A stretch of DNA of 25,646 nt from DASYPQ01 sp041488095 (GCA_041488095.1 JBGPOP010000049.1:1-25646), one strand, 5' to 3'. Shown: positions 16,678 through 25,362, counted from the first letter of the stretch. The notes: a model not told the origin generated them from the sequence alone. Program-made: numbers and translations.

Positions 16678-17840
16678 ATCCCGCGATCCCCGTTCTGGCT
16701 CTCCCCGTCGCAACCATCCTGGCCCTCGCCGGCGCTTCCGTGCGCGCATCGGCGCCCGCGCCGCAGTCCCGCGTGGAAGGCTCCGCGTCGATCGTCGTCA
16801 CCCCCGAGCACCAGCGGGCCGTCGATCGCGGCCTCGCCTGGCTCGCGGCGAACCAGGCCCCGGACGGATCCTGGATCGGGAAGATCGGCTACAAGCTCAA
16901 CAACGATTACAACCACACCTCGGCGGACAAGGGACACCTGGGCGTCACCTCGCTGGCTTGCATGGCCTTCCTCGCCGGCGGGCATCTGCCGGGACGCGGC
17001 GTGTACGGGCCGAACGTCGAGCGCGGTCTCGACTTCGTTCTCTCTTGCGTCCAGGAGGACGGCTACATCACGCGCTCGGGTTCGCGCATGTACGACCACG
17101 CCTTCGCCACGCTGTTCCTGGCCGAGGTGTGCGGGATGACGCACCGGGAGGACGTCGAGGCGGAGCTGCAGAAGGCGGTCGACTTCATCGTCAAGTCGCA
17201 GAACGACGAGGGCGGCTGGCGCTACGAGCCCTATTCACGGGAGTCCGACATGTCGATCGTCGTGTGCCAGGTGATCGCGCTGCGCGCCGCCCGCAACATC
17301 GGCATCCGCGTGCCCAAGTCGACCGTCGACCGCGCCGCTCGCTACGTCGTCGCGTCGGCCTACACGCGCGACCGCCCCGGGGAGTTCGCGGGACCCTTCA
17401 TGCCCGGCATGGAGGCCGAGCTCGGGACCTTCCGGTACCAGAAGGACGTGCACTCGCGCACCTCCTTCCCGCTGACGGCCGCAGGCGTCACAGCGCTGCA
17501 CGGCCTGGGTGTGTACTCCGACGAGCTGATCCACAAGGGCCTGGACTACCTGTCGCACGACCTCGTGCGCTTCGACCGGATGCCCTCGCCCCAGAGCCCG
17601 GTTTCCGAAGGCCATTACTACTTCTGGTACGGGCACTACTACGCCGTGCAGGCCATGTACACCGCGGGCAGTCCCTACTGGGAACCGTACTTCGAGGAAG
17701 TGCGGCGGGTCCTGCTGTCGATCCAGAGGACGGACGGCTCCTGGCCGAACGACATCGGCCCCGGCCCGGCCTTCGGCACGGCCGTGGGCGTGTTGATCCT
17801 CGAGATCCCCTACCGGTTCCTGCCGATCTTCCAGCGTTGA
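16674..17840 (+). CDS. Secreted prenyltransferase/squalene-oxidase repeat protein
   Basis: Protein of 388 residues starting at the ATGA overlap with the preceding gene. Residues 1-27 form a signal peptide (hydrophobic Ala/Leu core, then A-S-A-P-A). The remainder has alpha/alpha-toroid repeats with the QW-like pattern: GLAWLAANQAPDGSW, GLDFVLSCVQEDGYI, AVDFIVKSQNDEGGW and VLLSIQRTDGSW. The C-terminus is FLPIFQR. The fold is shared with squalene-hopene cyclases, prenyltransferases and complement-type thioester proteins. The DxDD motif of class II terpene cyclases was not seen, so cyclase activity is not supported. Planctomycetes encode many such non-catalytic exported toroids. Here it sits in the middle of the MoxR operon and has a relative at its end (24085-25335). 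Confidence 0.9.
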   Translation: MNPAIPVLALPVATILALAGASVRASAPAPQSRVEGSASIVVTPEHQRAVDRGLAWLAANQAPDGSWIGKIGYKLNNDYNHTSADKGHLGVTSLACMAFLAGGHLPGRGVYGPNVERGLDFVLSCVQEDGYITRSGSRMYDHAFATLFLAEVCGMTHREDVEAELQKAVDFIVKSQNDEGGWRYEPYSRESDMSIVVCQVIALRAARNIGIRVPKSTVDRAARYVVASAYTRDRPGEFAGPFMPGMEAELGTFRYQKDVHSRTSFPLTAAGVTALHGLGVYSDELIHKGLDYLSHDLVRFDRMPSPQSPVSEGHYYFWYGHYYAVQAMYTAGSPYWEPYFEEVRRVLLSIQRTDGSWPNDIGPGPAFGTAVGVLILEIPYRFLPIFQR

Positions 17841-17860
17841 GGGAGCGCGAGCGACCGACC

Positions 17861-20347
17861 ATGGCCCGACCCGGATCCGAACACGGCAGCCTCGAACGCC
17901 TGCTCGACCGCGTGCACGGTCGGATGACGAGGCTGGTCTGGATCCACGGTCTCTCGACCGTCGTGACGGCGACGGTGGCGCTCCTGCTCCTCGACTACGC
18001 GCTCGACTGGAGCCTGCACGTGCCGCGCGGCGTCCGCTGGATCCACCTGTTCTTCCTGGGCGCCGTCCCGACCTATCTCGTCCTGATCGGGCTCGTCCGG
18101 CCGCTGCGCGCGCGCCCGGACCGCCGAGCGTGTGCGGTCCTCCTGGAGCGCGCCCATCCCGAGCTGCGCCAGCTCCTCATCACCGCGGCCGAGATCGGCG
18201 GGAGGCCGCGGCGCTCCGTCGAACCCGATCCTGCTCCGGATCCCGGGACGGGCGATCTCGAGGCGGCGATCCTCGTCGACGCGGAGTCCGCCGCAGCGCG
18301 CCTCGATCCCTCGCGAGCGCTCGACCCCCGGGGTCCGCGCCTGCGCCTCCTGGTCGGCTCGCTCTCGGGCGTCCTGTGCGCGGGAGTGCTCCTCTCGAGC
18401 CCGCAGGCCGCGCGAGTCTTCCTCGATCGACTCTTCGGCGGCGACACGCCCTGGCCGCAGCGGACCCACCTCTCGATCGAGATCTCGCCCGCGAGAGCGG
18501 CTCCCTCGCGCGCTCCCCTCCCCGGGGAGCCCTGCGAGGTGCGCGTCGCGCGCGGTTCGGACGTGCCCGTCCTCGTGCGCGCCGAAGGCGCCGTCCCCGA
18601 CGAGGTCACGCTCCACTTCTCGGGCGGCCATCGCGCCGTGATCACGGCCTCGGGCGGCGCGGTCTTTCGCACGATCCTGAGGTCCGTGCAGGAGGACCTC
18701 GAGATCTACGCCACCGGCGGCGACGATCTCGACCAGGACCCGACCGTGCGGCTCGTCGTGCTGCGCCCGCCCGACGTCGTCGGTCTCGCGATCGAGGTCG
18801 AGCCCCCGGCCTACAGCGGGCTCGCGCCGCACTCGGTCGAAGGCGGCGACGCCGAGGTCCTCGCCGGAAGTCGTCTCGTCGTCCACGTGTTGCCCGACCC
18901 CTCGGACGCGACCGGCAAGGCCCGGCTGCTGCCCGAGGACCGCGTGGTCGACCTCACCCGAGCGCCCTTCCCTCGGCCCGTCCGGGCGGCAGCGGTGGAG
19001 AGCGCGCCGGAGGACACGACCGGGAGCGGGCCCGGCCTCTCCTTCCGGCTCGCTCCGGAGAAGAGCCTGCGCTACCGCATCGAGCTCCTGGACGCGGCCG
19101 GGCTCGCGAATCCCGACCCGGGTCTCTTCGCGATCACGGTCACCGAGGACCGCCCGCCCGAAGTCGAGGTCCTCGCACCCGGACGAGGCGATTTCGACAC
19201 GGTCCCCGGCGGCCTGATCGCCCTGCGCGCCCGCGCGCGCGACGACTTCGGGATCGCGCGCATGTCGTACACCGCGATCCCCGCCCCGGCCGCCGCGGCT
19301 CCTGCGACCCCGCCCGATCGGGCGGCCGCGCCCCCGTCATCCCGCGACCTCGAGTGGAGGCTCGTGACCCGCGAGGAGCGCTCCGAGTCCGATCGGGCCA
19401 GCGATCGAGGCGCCGATGCGCACGCCGCGGGTGCAAGCGAGCGCGCCACGGATCGCAGCGGGAGCGCACCCCGCCCCTCCTCCTCCACGGCCTTCCGGGC
19501 CGTGGCGCTGGCGCGCGCGCGGATCGAGGTCGCCGACCTGGCCGGCCCCGAGTCGGCCGCGCCCGGGGCCCAGATCGACGTCGTCGTCTCCGCCTCGGAC
19601 AACCACGAGCCCTCCGCGCACGAGGGCAAGAGCGCTCCGCTGCGCGTGCGCGTCGTCTCCGCCGACGAGTACCTGCGGCGCCTGCAGGACCGCCTGGGGC
19701 GCGTGCGCGCCTCGGCAGCCGCTCTCTCCGAGCTGCAGCGCGGGAAGCAGGGCCGCACGCTGGAGCTGATCGCCGGCCTCCAGAGCGACGCGCTCCTCTC
19801 GGGGGAGGCCGGCGACGAGCTGTTCGCCGCGGCGACGGGCGAGCGCCGGGTCGAGGGCGACGCGCGCTCGCTCTCGCGCGAGCTGTGCTCTGCGGTCGAA
19901 GGCGTGCTCTACGCGCGCATCGACGAACGCGCGACGTCCCTGCTCGACCGGCTCGACCAGCGCCAGGCCGCTTCCGACCGGAGCTTCGATCCGGAGGTCT
20001 GGCGCGACATCGCCTCGGAGGAGCGCGCGGCGGGTGGCACGCCGGGCGGGCTGGCGGGACGGCTGCTCGCGATCGCGGGGCTCTCCCTGGAGGTCAGCGA
20101 GGTCGACGCACCCGCGGCGACGCGCTCCCTGGCGCGGGCCCAGGACGCCTCCGACCTCGCGCGCGTGCACGCCGAGCTCGCCTCCGCGGCCGAGAGCCAG
20201 AAGGCGGTGGTGGAGAAGATGGAGAATCTCCTCGAGCTGCTCGCCGAGTGGGACAATTACCAGTCGGTGCTCGGCCTGACGCGCGACATCCTCAACGGGC
20301 AGAAGACTCTCAACGAGCGCACACGAACCTTCGCCAAGGAACACTGA
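17861..20347 (+). CDS. Three-helix membrane protein, DUF4175-like N-terminal half
   Basis: Protein of 828 residues. Membrane helices at about 27-47, 58-79 and 161-181 are followed by the segment GGDTPWPQRTHLSIE and a long extracytoplasmic region (about 200-590) of Ig-like, beta-rich sequence with PPAYSGLAPHSVEGG, as in DUF4175 proteins. Residues about 474-544 are a low-complexity insert rich in Ala, Pro, Arg, Asp and Ser. The last 230 residues are charged and helical, probably coiled coil, with no C-terminal membrane anchor. The ATG at 17861 follows the previous stop by 20 bp, and the GAGGGAG near the previous stop is a distant ribosome site. Known DUF4175 proteins carry a long helical tail; here that tail may be supplied by the next gene (inference). 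Confidence 0.82.
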   Translation: MARPGSEHGSLERLLDRVHGRMTRLVWIHGLSTVVTATVALLLLDYALDWSLHVPRGVRWIHLFFLGAVPTYLVLIGLVRPLRARPDRRACAVLLERAHPELRQLLITAAEIGGRPRRSVEPDPAPDPGTGDLEAAILVDAESAAARLDPSRALDPRGPRLRLLVGSLSGVLCAGVLLSSPQAARVFLDRLFGGDTPWPQRTHLSIEISPARAAPSRAPLPGEPCEVRVARGSDVPVLVRAEGAVPDEVTLHFSGGHRAVITASGGAVFRTILRSVQEDLEIYATGGDDLDQDPTVRLVVLRPPDVVGLAIEVEPPAYSGLAPHSVEGGDAEVLAGSRLVVHVLPDPSDATGKARLLPEDRVVDLTRAPFPRPVRAAAVESAPEDTTGSGPGLSFRLAPEKSLRYRIELLDAAGLANPDPGLFAITVTEDRPPEVEVLAPGRGDFDTVPGGLIALRARARDDFGIARMSYTAIPAPAAAAPATPPDRAAAPPSSRDLEWRLVTREERSESDRASDRGADAHAAGASERATDRSGSAPRPSSSTAFRAVALARARIEVADLAGPESAAPGAQIDVVVSASDNHEPSAHEGKSAPLRVRVVSADEYLRRLQDRLGRVRASAAALSELQRGKQGRTLELIAGLQSDALLSGEAGDELFAAATGERRVEGDARSLSRELCSAVEGVLYARIDERATSLLDRLDQRQAASDRSFDPEVWRDIASEERAAGGTPGGLAGRLLAIAGLSLEVSEVDAPAATRSLARAQDASDLARVHAELASAAESQKAVVEKMENLLELLAEWDNYQSVLGLTRDILNGQKTLNERTRTFAKEH

Positions 20348-20348
20348 G

Positions 20349-23210
20349 ATGAAGCGAGCCGCGACGAACTCCATGCTCCCGTGGACCCTCGTGGCCCTGT
20401 CCCTGCTGTTCTCCTGGCCGGCCCGGAGCGAGGCGCGCGCGCAGGGTCCGGGCGCATCCAGCCGCGAGCGCTCGGCGCTGGCCGACGACCAGGCGCTCCT
20501 GCAGCGACAGCTCGCGCGCCTGCGCCAGACCATGGAGGTGCTCGCCTCGCGCTTCGAAGCCGAGGGGCGCACGCACGCCGCCAAGCTCCTGCGCGAGGGC
20601 CTGTCCCACCTCGCCGATCGTGCCGCAGATCAGGGATCGAAGACCGTCGACGAGCTGATGGGCGGCGCACGTTCGAGCCTCGAGTCGGGGCAGTCGGTGC
20701 AGGCGCTCGAGGTCCAGGAAGCGGTCGTCCGCGGCCTGGAGAAGCTCTACGCGATCCTGACCGATCGACAGGGGATCGACGACCTGGAGCGCTCGCTCGA
20801 GGAGCTGCGCAAGATCAAGGCCGATCTCGGTGCCCTGGCCGACCAGGAGAAGGATCTGCGCCAGAAGACCGCCGCGCTCGACGACAAGGCCGCCGGACCC
20901 GGGCGCAAGGACCTCCAGCAGGGCATCGAGAAGGCGATCGTGGCCCAACGCGATCTTCTGGCGCGCACCGAGACGCAAGCCCGGCAGAGCGGCGAGATGG
21001 AGCTCGAGGCGATCGAGCGCGCGCTCGAGGCGCTCGCGACCCGCCAGTCGACCGACGCCGCCGTGCTCGAGTCCTGGAAGCCTGCGGAGCAGCCCGCCCT
21101 GGAGGTCGCTGCGCCGTCGCTCTCCCAGGCGTCCGAGCGTGCGGCGGCCGCGCAGCGCCTGGCGCAGGCCGCGCGCGAGCTGCGCGCTGCGGCCGCCGCG
21201 GCGCGTGACGAGAAGGCCGACCTCGCTGCCGCACAGCGCGACCTCGAGACTGCGGCCGATCGCGAGGAGCGGCGCGACCGCTCCGCCGGTGAGTCGGCCG
21301 ACCCGCGCGCCGCCAAGGCGCTGCGAGCCGCAGCCCAGGCGTTCGCCCAGGTGCCGGCGACGCCTGCGGGCCGCGCGGACGCCGGGCGCGCCGCCGCGGA
21401 CCAGGCTGCCGCGCTGGAGCAGGCGGCCGAAGCCGAGCTCGCCGCCGCGCGCGAGCGGCGCGAGGCGGCGCTGGCCGCGCTCGGCAAGCTCGGAGACCCG
21501 AAGACCGCGGCCGGGGAGGTCGCCGCGAGAGCGCGCGCGGCGCTCCGTGCCCCAGCGGGCGGCCCGGAACAGGAGCAGGGGCTCGAAGATCGCGCCGAAG
21601 CGGCCCGGCGCGCTGCGGAGGAAGCCGGACGGGCCCTCTCCGCCGGGCTCGACGAGCAGGCGACACTCTCCAAGGCGCTCTCCTCCTCGCAGGCCGCGGC
21701 GTCCGAGGAATCGGCGCGACTGGAGCGCGCGCTCGGCGCTCTCCAGGAAGGGAAGACGAGTCCGGGCGAAGAGGCGCGGAGTGCGCTCTCCGCAGCCGCG
21801 GAAGCGCAGCAAGGCGCCGCGCAGAGCGCTTCGAAGGGCGAGGCGGAGGACGCGGCCGCTTCCGCACGCGCAGCCGAGCGGCGTCTCTCCGCGGCGCGCG
21901 AGGCCCTCGCGCGCGCACGCGCGCAGCGCGCCGAGGCCCCGCAGTCGCCGGAGCAGAGCGAGCCGGCTCGTGCCCTCGCGCGGGAGCAGGCGGAGCTGGC
22001 GCAGTCGATGGACGCGCTCTCCCGGCAGGCCGCGCAGGAGGCCGAGGAGGGAACACCCCCCGAATCCCGGGCCGGATCCACCGGAGAGGCCGCGAAAGCC
22101 GCTCTCGCGGCCGCCCAGAGCTCGATGGAGTCGGCCTCCCGGAGCCTGAGCAAGGGCAGCGCCTCCTCCGCGTCGAGCGCGCAGAGGGAAGCCATCTCGC
22201 GCCTCCAGGAGGCGGCCGAGAATGCGCGTCGGAGCAAGCCGCTCTCGCGCCCGGAGGATCGCGAGCAGGCGCAGACGCAGGCCAAGGAGCAGGAGCAGAT
22301 CCGTCAGGAGCTGCTCGATCTGGCGCGCCGCAACCAGAAGCGCGACACGGCCAAACCGAGCCCGAGCCTCGCCCAGGCGGGCGAGAGCGCCGCGCGCGCG
22401 CGGCAGTCGCTCGAGGAAGCCGACCTCACGCCGGCGCAGGGATCCGAGGAGGACGCCGAGCGCAAGATGCGCGAGTCGCTCCGCGAGCTCTCCGAGGAGG
22501 AGGAGCAGTACCAGAAGCTGCGCGCGGAGGAGCTGCTCTTCAAGGTCGCCGAGCAGGTCAAGGCGCTGCAGGAGGGCCACCGCGAACAGATGCGCGCGAC
22601 GATCGAGATCGACGGCACTCGCAAGGAAGCGGAGCCCGCGACGCACACGCAGCGCCTCCGGCTGCGCAAGGTCGCCAAGGCCGAGGAAGCGCTGGGGGCG
22701 CGCACGGGCGAGATCGGCAAGGCCATCCGCGCCGAGGAGAGCCTGGTCTTCGCCGAGGTCCTCGACGAGACCGCCCGCGACCTCGGGCGCCTCTCCCGCG
22801 ACCTTGGCGAGGACGGCGGCTATCAGAGCGGCGAGCGCGTCCAGGCGCTGCAGCAGGACGTCGAGCAGGGCCTGGCGTGGCTCTACGAAGCGCTCCAGGC
22901 CGAGAAGGAGCGCCGGCGACAGGAGCAGCAACAGGGATCTGGAAGCGGATCGAAAGACCAGCGCGGCCAGAATCGACTCGTCCCCGACGCCGCGGAGCTG
23001 AAGCTCCTGCGCCGGCTCGAGGTCGAGAACCTGGAAAGCCTCGCGAGGTTCAAGATCCTGCACTCCGAGATCGCCGCCGGTCAGCCGGTCGATCCGCTGG
23101 TCCTCGAGGACCTCGGGCGCCTGGCCGGGCGCCACCAGCGCACCAGCGACCTGTTCGAGAAGTTCCGCAAGAGGTTGGGGCTTCCCGATCCACCGGTCCA
23201 GGAGCCATGA
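20349..23210 (+). CDS. Large exported Ala/Glu-rich coiled-coil protein
   Basis: Protein of 953 residues beginning one base after the previous stop. Residues 1-32 are a signal peptide (MKRAATNSML basic start, LVALSLLFSW core, A-R-A-Q near the cleavage site). Almost all the rest is a low-complexity helical sequence of Ala, Glu, Arg, Gln, Ser and Leu with long heptad-like runs, expected to form extended coiled coils. The final 75 residues (LKLLRRLEVENLESLA to the end) are of normal complexity and look like a conserved terminal domain. No catalytic motif is visible. It resembles the helical second half of DUF4175-type proteins and so may pair with the preceding membrane protein; this is inference from order and composition. 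It overlaps the next gene by ATGA. Confidence 0.8.
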   Translation: MKRAATNSMLPWTLVALSLLFSWPARSEARAQGPGASSRERSALADDQALLQRQLARLRQTMEVLASRFEAEGRTHAAKLLREGLSHLADRAADQGSKTVDELMGGARSSLESGQSVQALEVQEAVVRGLEKLYAILTDRQGIDDLERSLEELRKIKADLGALADQEKDLRQKTAALDDKAAGPGRKDLQQGIEKAIVAQRDLLARTETQARQSGEMELEAIERALEALATRQSTDAAVLESWKPAEQPALEVAAPSLSQASERAAAAQRLAQAARELRAAAAAARDEKADLAAAQRDLETAADREERRDRSAGESADPRAAKALRAAAQAFAQVPATPAGRADAGRAAADQAAALEQAAEAELAAARERREAALAALGKLGDPKTAAGEVAARARAALRAPAGGPEQEQGLEDRAEAARRAAEEAGRALSAGLDEQATLSKALSSSQAAASEESARLERALGALQEGKTSPGEEARSALSAAAEAQQGAAQSASKGEAEDAAASARAAERRLSAAREALARARAQRAEAPQSPEQSEPARALAREQAELAQSMDALSRQAAQEAEEGTPPESRAGSTGEAAKAALAAAQSSMESASRSLSKGSASSASSAQREAISRLQEAAENARRSKPLSRPEDREQAQTQAKEQEQIRQELLDLARRNQKRDTAKPSPSLAQAGESAARARQSLEEADLTPAQGSEEDAERKMRESLRELSEEEEQYQKLRAEELLFKVAEQVKALQEGHREQMRATIEIDGTRKEAEPATHTQRLRLRKVAKAEEALGARTGEIGKAIRAEESLVFAEVLDETARDLGRLSRDLGEDGGYQSGERVQALQQDVEQGLAWLYEALQAEKERRRQEQQQGSGSGSKDQRGQNRLVPDAAELKLLRRLEVENLESLARFKILHSEIAAGQPVDPLVLEDLGRLAGRHQRTSDLFEKFRKRLGLPDPPVQEP

Positions 23211-23644
23211 TGGGTGCCAGGATGGAACTGCCGATGAAGATCACCATGAAGCCCGCCCGATCCTCGATCCAAGCGCCTGCGCTCGTGGCCGCGCTGATGT
23301 TCCTGCCGATGCGGTTCGACGATCCGACGCGTCCGCAGGGCAAGGTCCCCGTGCCGCTTCCGGGGCCGCTCACGGGCGCACCCGCGGGCAAGGACGATCC
23401 CCACGTCGAGATGCAGCGGCTCTTCAAGAAGATCGAGAAGGACCTGCGCGACATCGACCGCCTGCTCTCGGATGCGAGCGCGGGCGGCGCCTCGACCGCA
23501 GCCGCGGAGAAGAAGTCCGCGGATGCGATCGAGGGGATCGACAAGCTCCTGCAAGCCTCGGAGGAGCGCGGCAAGGCGGTCGTCGCGGGCATCGACCGCA
23601 TCCTCGAGCTGGCCGATCACCCCCACCCGCCGGGAAGCACATGA
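23207..23644 (+). CDS. Small exported helical protein, N-terminal part before an in-frame TGA
   Basis: 145 codons from the ATGA overlap with the preceding gene to a TGA at 23642-23644. Another ATG follows directly at 23210 and a third at 23234; the third would give a more typical signal peptide. After a hydrophobic stretch and a Pro/Gly linker comes a charged helical domain: RLFKKIEKDLRDIDRLL, then GIDKLLQASEERGKAVVAG and IDRILELADHPHP. This pattern matches small planctomycete proteins encoded at this place in MoxR operons. In those, as I recall them, the sequence continues through a Gly/Ser/Gln linker to a WG-(E/D)-LP-x-H-x-RD-x-F domain, which here lies downstream in the same frame after two TGA codons. 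The product is therefore either truncated or made by readthrough. Confidence 0.7.
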   Translation: MMGARMELPMKITMKPARSSIQAPALVAALMFLPMRFDDPTRPQGKVPVPLPGPLTGAPAGKDDPHVEMQRLFKKIEKDLRDIDRLLSDASAGGASTAAAEKKSADAIEGIDKLLQASEERGKAVVAGIDRILELADHPHPPGST

Positions 23645-23671
23645 AGCGGCAGTCCAGCCGGAGGCTTGTGA

Positions 23672-24133
23672 AGGCCCTCCGGATCGTCCGGCAGTTCGTC
23701 GGACAACAAGAAGAGCGACCAAAAGGGTGCGCAGGGCAGCCAGGGCCAGGGCGGATCCGAGCCGGGCAAGAGCCCGCTCGATCGGCAAGGCGAAAGCACG
23801 ACCCAGCGCGAGGCGACGCCGCAGGCGCCCGAGAAGACTCCCAAGGAGGGCGGCGGCGAAGGCGAGGAGCGCAACCCGTCGCAGAAGGACGGCAGCGTGC
23901 CTCGGGGAGACCAGGCGTCGAGCGCGACGGCGCGCAACGCGCCCTCGGGCCAGCCGCCCAAGTCGCCGACCGAAGAGGCCCGCTCCGGCGCTGCGACGGT
24001 CGAGAAGTGGGGCGAGCTGCCGGTCCACGTGCGAGACGTTTTCCGCGCTCAGGGCGGCGGCGACATGCCCGCTCAGTACCGCGATTGGATCGACGCCTAC
24101 TACCGGCGCCTGGCCAAGCGCACGGGCTCCTGA
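23672..24133 (+). pseudogene. Same-frame continuation of the 23207 gene after two TGA codons
   Basis: This segment is in the same frame as 23207-23644, separated from it by TGA (23642), eight sense codons (S-G-S-P-A-G-G-L) and a second TGA (23669). It encodes 153 residues: a Ser/Gly/Gln/Lys-rich linker (SSSDNKKSDQKGAQGSQ), then GKSPLDRQGESTTQREATP, and a conserved end with KWGELPVHVRDVF and YRDWIDAYYRRLAKR. Codon third positions are strongly G/C, as expected for real coding sequence. There is no good start codon near its beginning; a GTG at 23897 would give only the C-terminal domain. It could be a decayed gene, a readthrough extension, or the result of sequence errors. The strict conservation of both halves argues against old decay. 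Confidence 0.65.
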
Positions 24134-25335
24134 GCCTCGCGCTCGCGGCGCTCGTTCCGGCCGGGCCGCGCACGCTGCTCGACGGCGCGCGCGCGGACGG
24201 CGGAGGATCAGCGACGTCCGAGACGCGCGCGATCCAGAGCCCGCCCGGGAGGCCCGCGACGGACTCACCGCGCGCACGCGAGGCGAGCGCGGAGGGCGCG
24301 CGCGAGCCCGCGCGCGCGTCGCTCCAGCGCGGCCTGGCCTGGCTCGCGCGCGCGGCCTCCACGACACCCGATGGCTCGCTGCCTCGAGCCGGCGCGCAGG
24401 ATCCCGCCCCGGTGGCCGTCACGGCGCTCGCGGCGCTGGCTTGGATGGCGGGAGGCAGCGCACCCGATCGCGGCCCCCAGGGCCGGGAGCTCTCGATCTC
24501 GATCGACTGGCTCGCCGCGCACACGGAGCTCGACCCGCAATCGAAGGACCTCGGCTACATCGCGCTGAAGGGCGACGCGCTCTCGCGGATGCACGGGCAC
24601 GGTCTCGCCACGCTGGCGCTGTCGCAGGCGGCGGGCCTGTCGCCGAAGAGCGAGCGCGGCGCGCGGATCGAGCGCGCGCTGCGCGCCGCGATCGGGTGCA
24701 TCGAAAGGAGCCAGGGAGTCGAGGGCGGCTGGTGGTACGAGCCGAAGAAGTCCCTCGATCACGAAGGCTCGATCACGATCTGCGAGGTGCAGGCGCTGCG
24801 CGCCGCCCACAACGCGGGCTTCAAGGTCGACCCGCTGACGATCGCACGCGCGCTGGACTACCTGGCGCGCTCGCAGAAGGAGGACGGATCGTTCCGCTAC
24901 GCGCTCGGAGACGAGCGCTCGACGCTGGCGCTGACCGCGGCGGCGATCGCGACGCTGAATGCGGCCGGCAAGTACGAGGGCAAGGTGCTCGAGGAAGCCT
25001 ACGGCCACCTGTTCCGCGGGCTCGCCGCGCGGGAGACCTGGATCGACGCGCACCCGCAGGAAGCGCTCGAGGACCGGCGGCTCCCCGAGGAGCGCGACGC
25101 GCGCCACGCCTGGTGCCCGTTCTACGAACGCTGGGTCCTCGCGCAGGCCCTGTGGCAGTGCGCCGACCGCGACGCGTTCGAGCGCTGGACCCTGGCCGAG
25201 ACGAAGCTCCTGTTGACGAGCCAGCGCGAGGATGGCTCCTGGCACGACGAGCGCTTCGGCGACGCGTACGCGACCGCGACGAACTGCCTGGTGCTGGCGC
25301 TGCCAGAAGGGTTGCTGCCGATCTTCCAACGCTAG
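24085..25335 (+). CDS. Secreted prenyltransferase/squalene-oxidase repeat protein, operon-terminal copy
   Basis: A protein of 416 residues if the TTG at 24085 is used; that start gives a basic n-region (D-R-R) and the hydrophobic core LLSLALAALVPAG, a plausible signal peptide. The alternative CTG at 24130 forms a CTGA overlap with the upstream TGA, echoing the ATGA junctions of this operon, but leaves no basic n-region. There is no ATG before 24442. Toroid repeats include GLAWLARAASTTPDGSL, IERSQGVEGGWWYEP, YLARSQKEDGSFRY and LTSQREDGSWHDE, and the protein ends LLPIFQR like the gene at 16674. No DxDD cyclase motif was seen, so a non-catalytic binding role is more likely. It is the last gene of the operon, followed by a strong hairpin. 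Confidence 0.8.
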   Translation: MDRRLLPAPGQAHGLLSLALAALVPAGPRTLLDGARADGGGSATSETRAIQSPPGRPATDSPRAREASAEGAREPARASLQRGLAWLARAASTTPDGSLPRAGAQDPAPVAVTALAALAWMAGGSAPDRGPQGRELSISIDWLAAHTELDPQSKDLGYIALKGDALSRMHGHGLATLALSQAAGLSPKSERGARIERALRAAIGCIERSQGVEGGWWYEPKKSLDHEGSITICEVQALRAAHNAGFKVDPLTIARALDYLARSQKEDGSFRYALGDERSTLALTAAAIATLNAAGKYEGKVLEEAYGHLFRGLAARETWIDAHPQEALEDRRLPEERDARHAWCPFYERWVLAQALWQCADRDAFERWTLAETKLLLTSQREDGSWHDERFGDAYATATNCLVLALPEGLLPIFQR

Positions 25336-25362
25336 GAGCGAGGAGATCGAGCCCACCCTGGG

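Noticed and set aside
13744..16749. 1001-codon minus-strand frame opposite the propeller gene
   Set aside because: Antisense shadow without recognisable domains.
20310..23135. 941-codon minus-strand frame opposite the coiled-coil gene
   Set aside because: Leu/Arg/Gly-rich complement of an Ala/Glu/Arg repeat-like gene; no start context and no domain.
23642..23682. Selenocysteine insertion as the firm explanation of the two TGA codons
   Set aside because: The stem-loop lacks a clear SelB-type loop and bulge, no selenoprotein family was recognised, and the sites lie in a low-complexity linker; kept only as one option in the finding.
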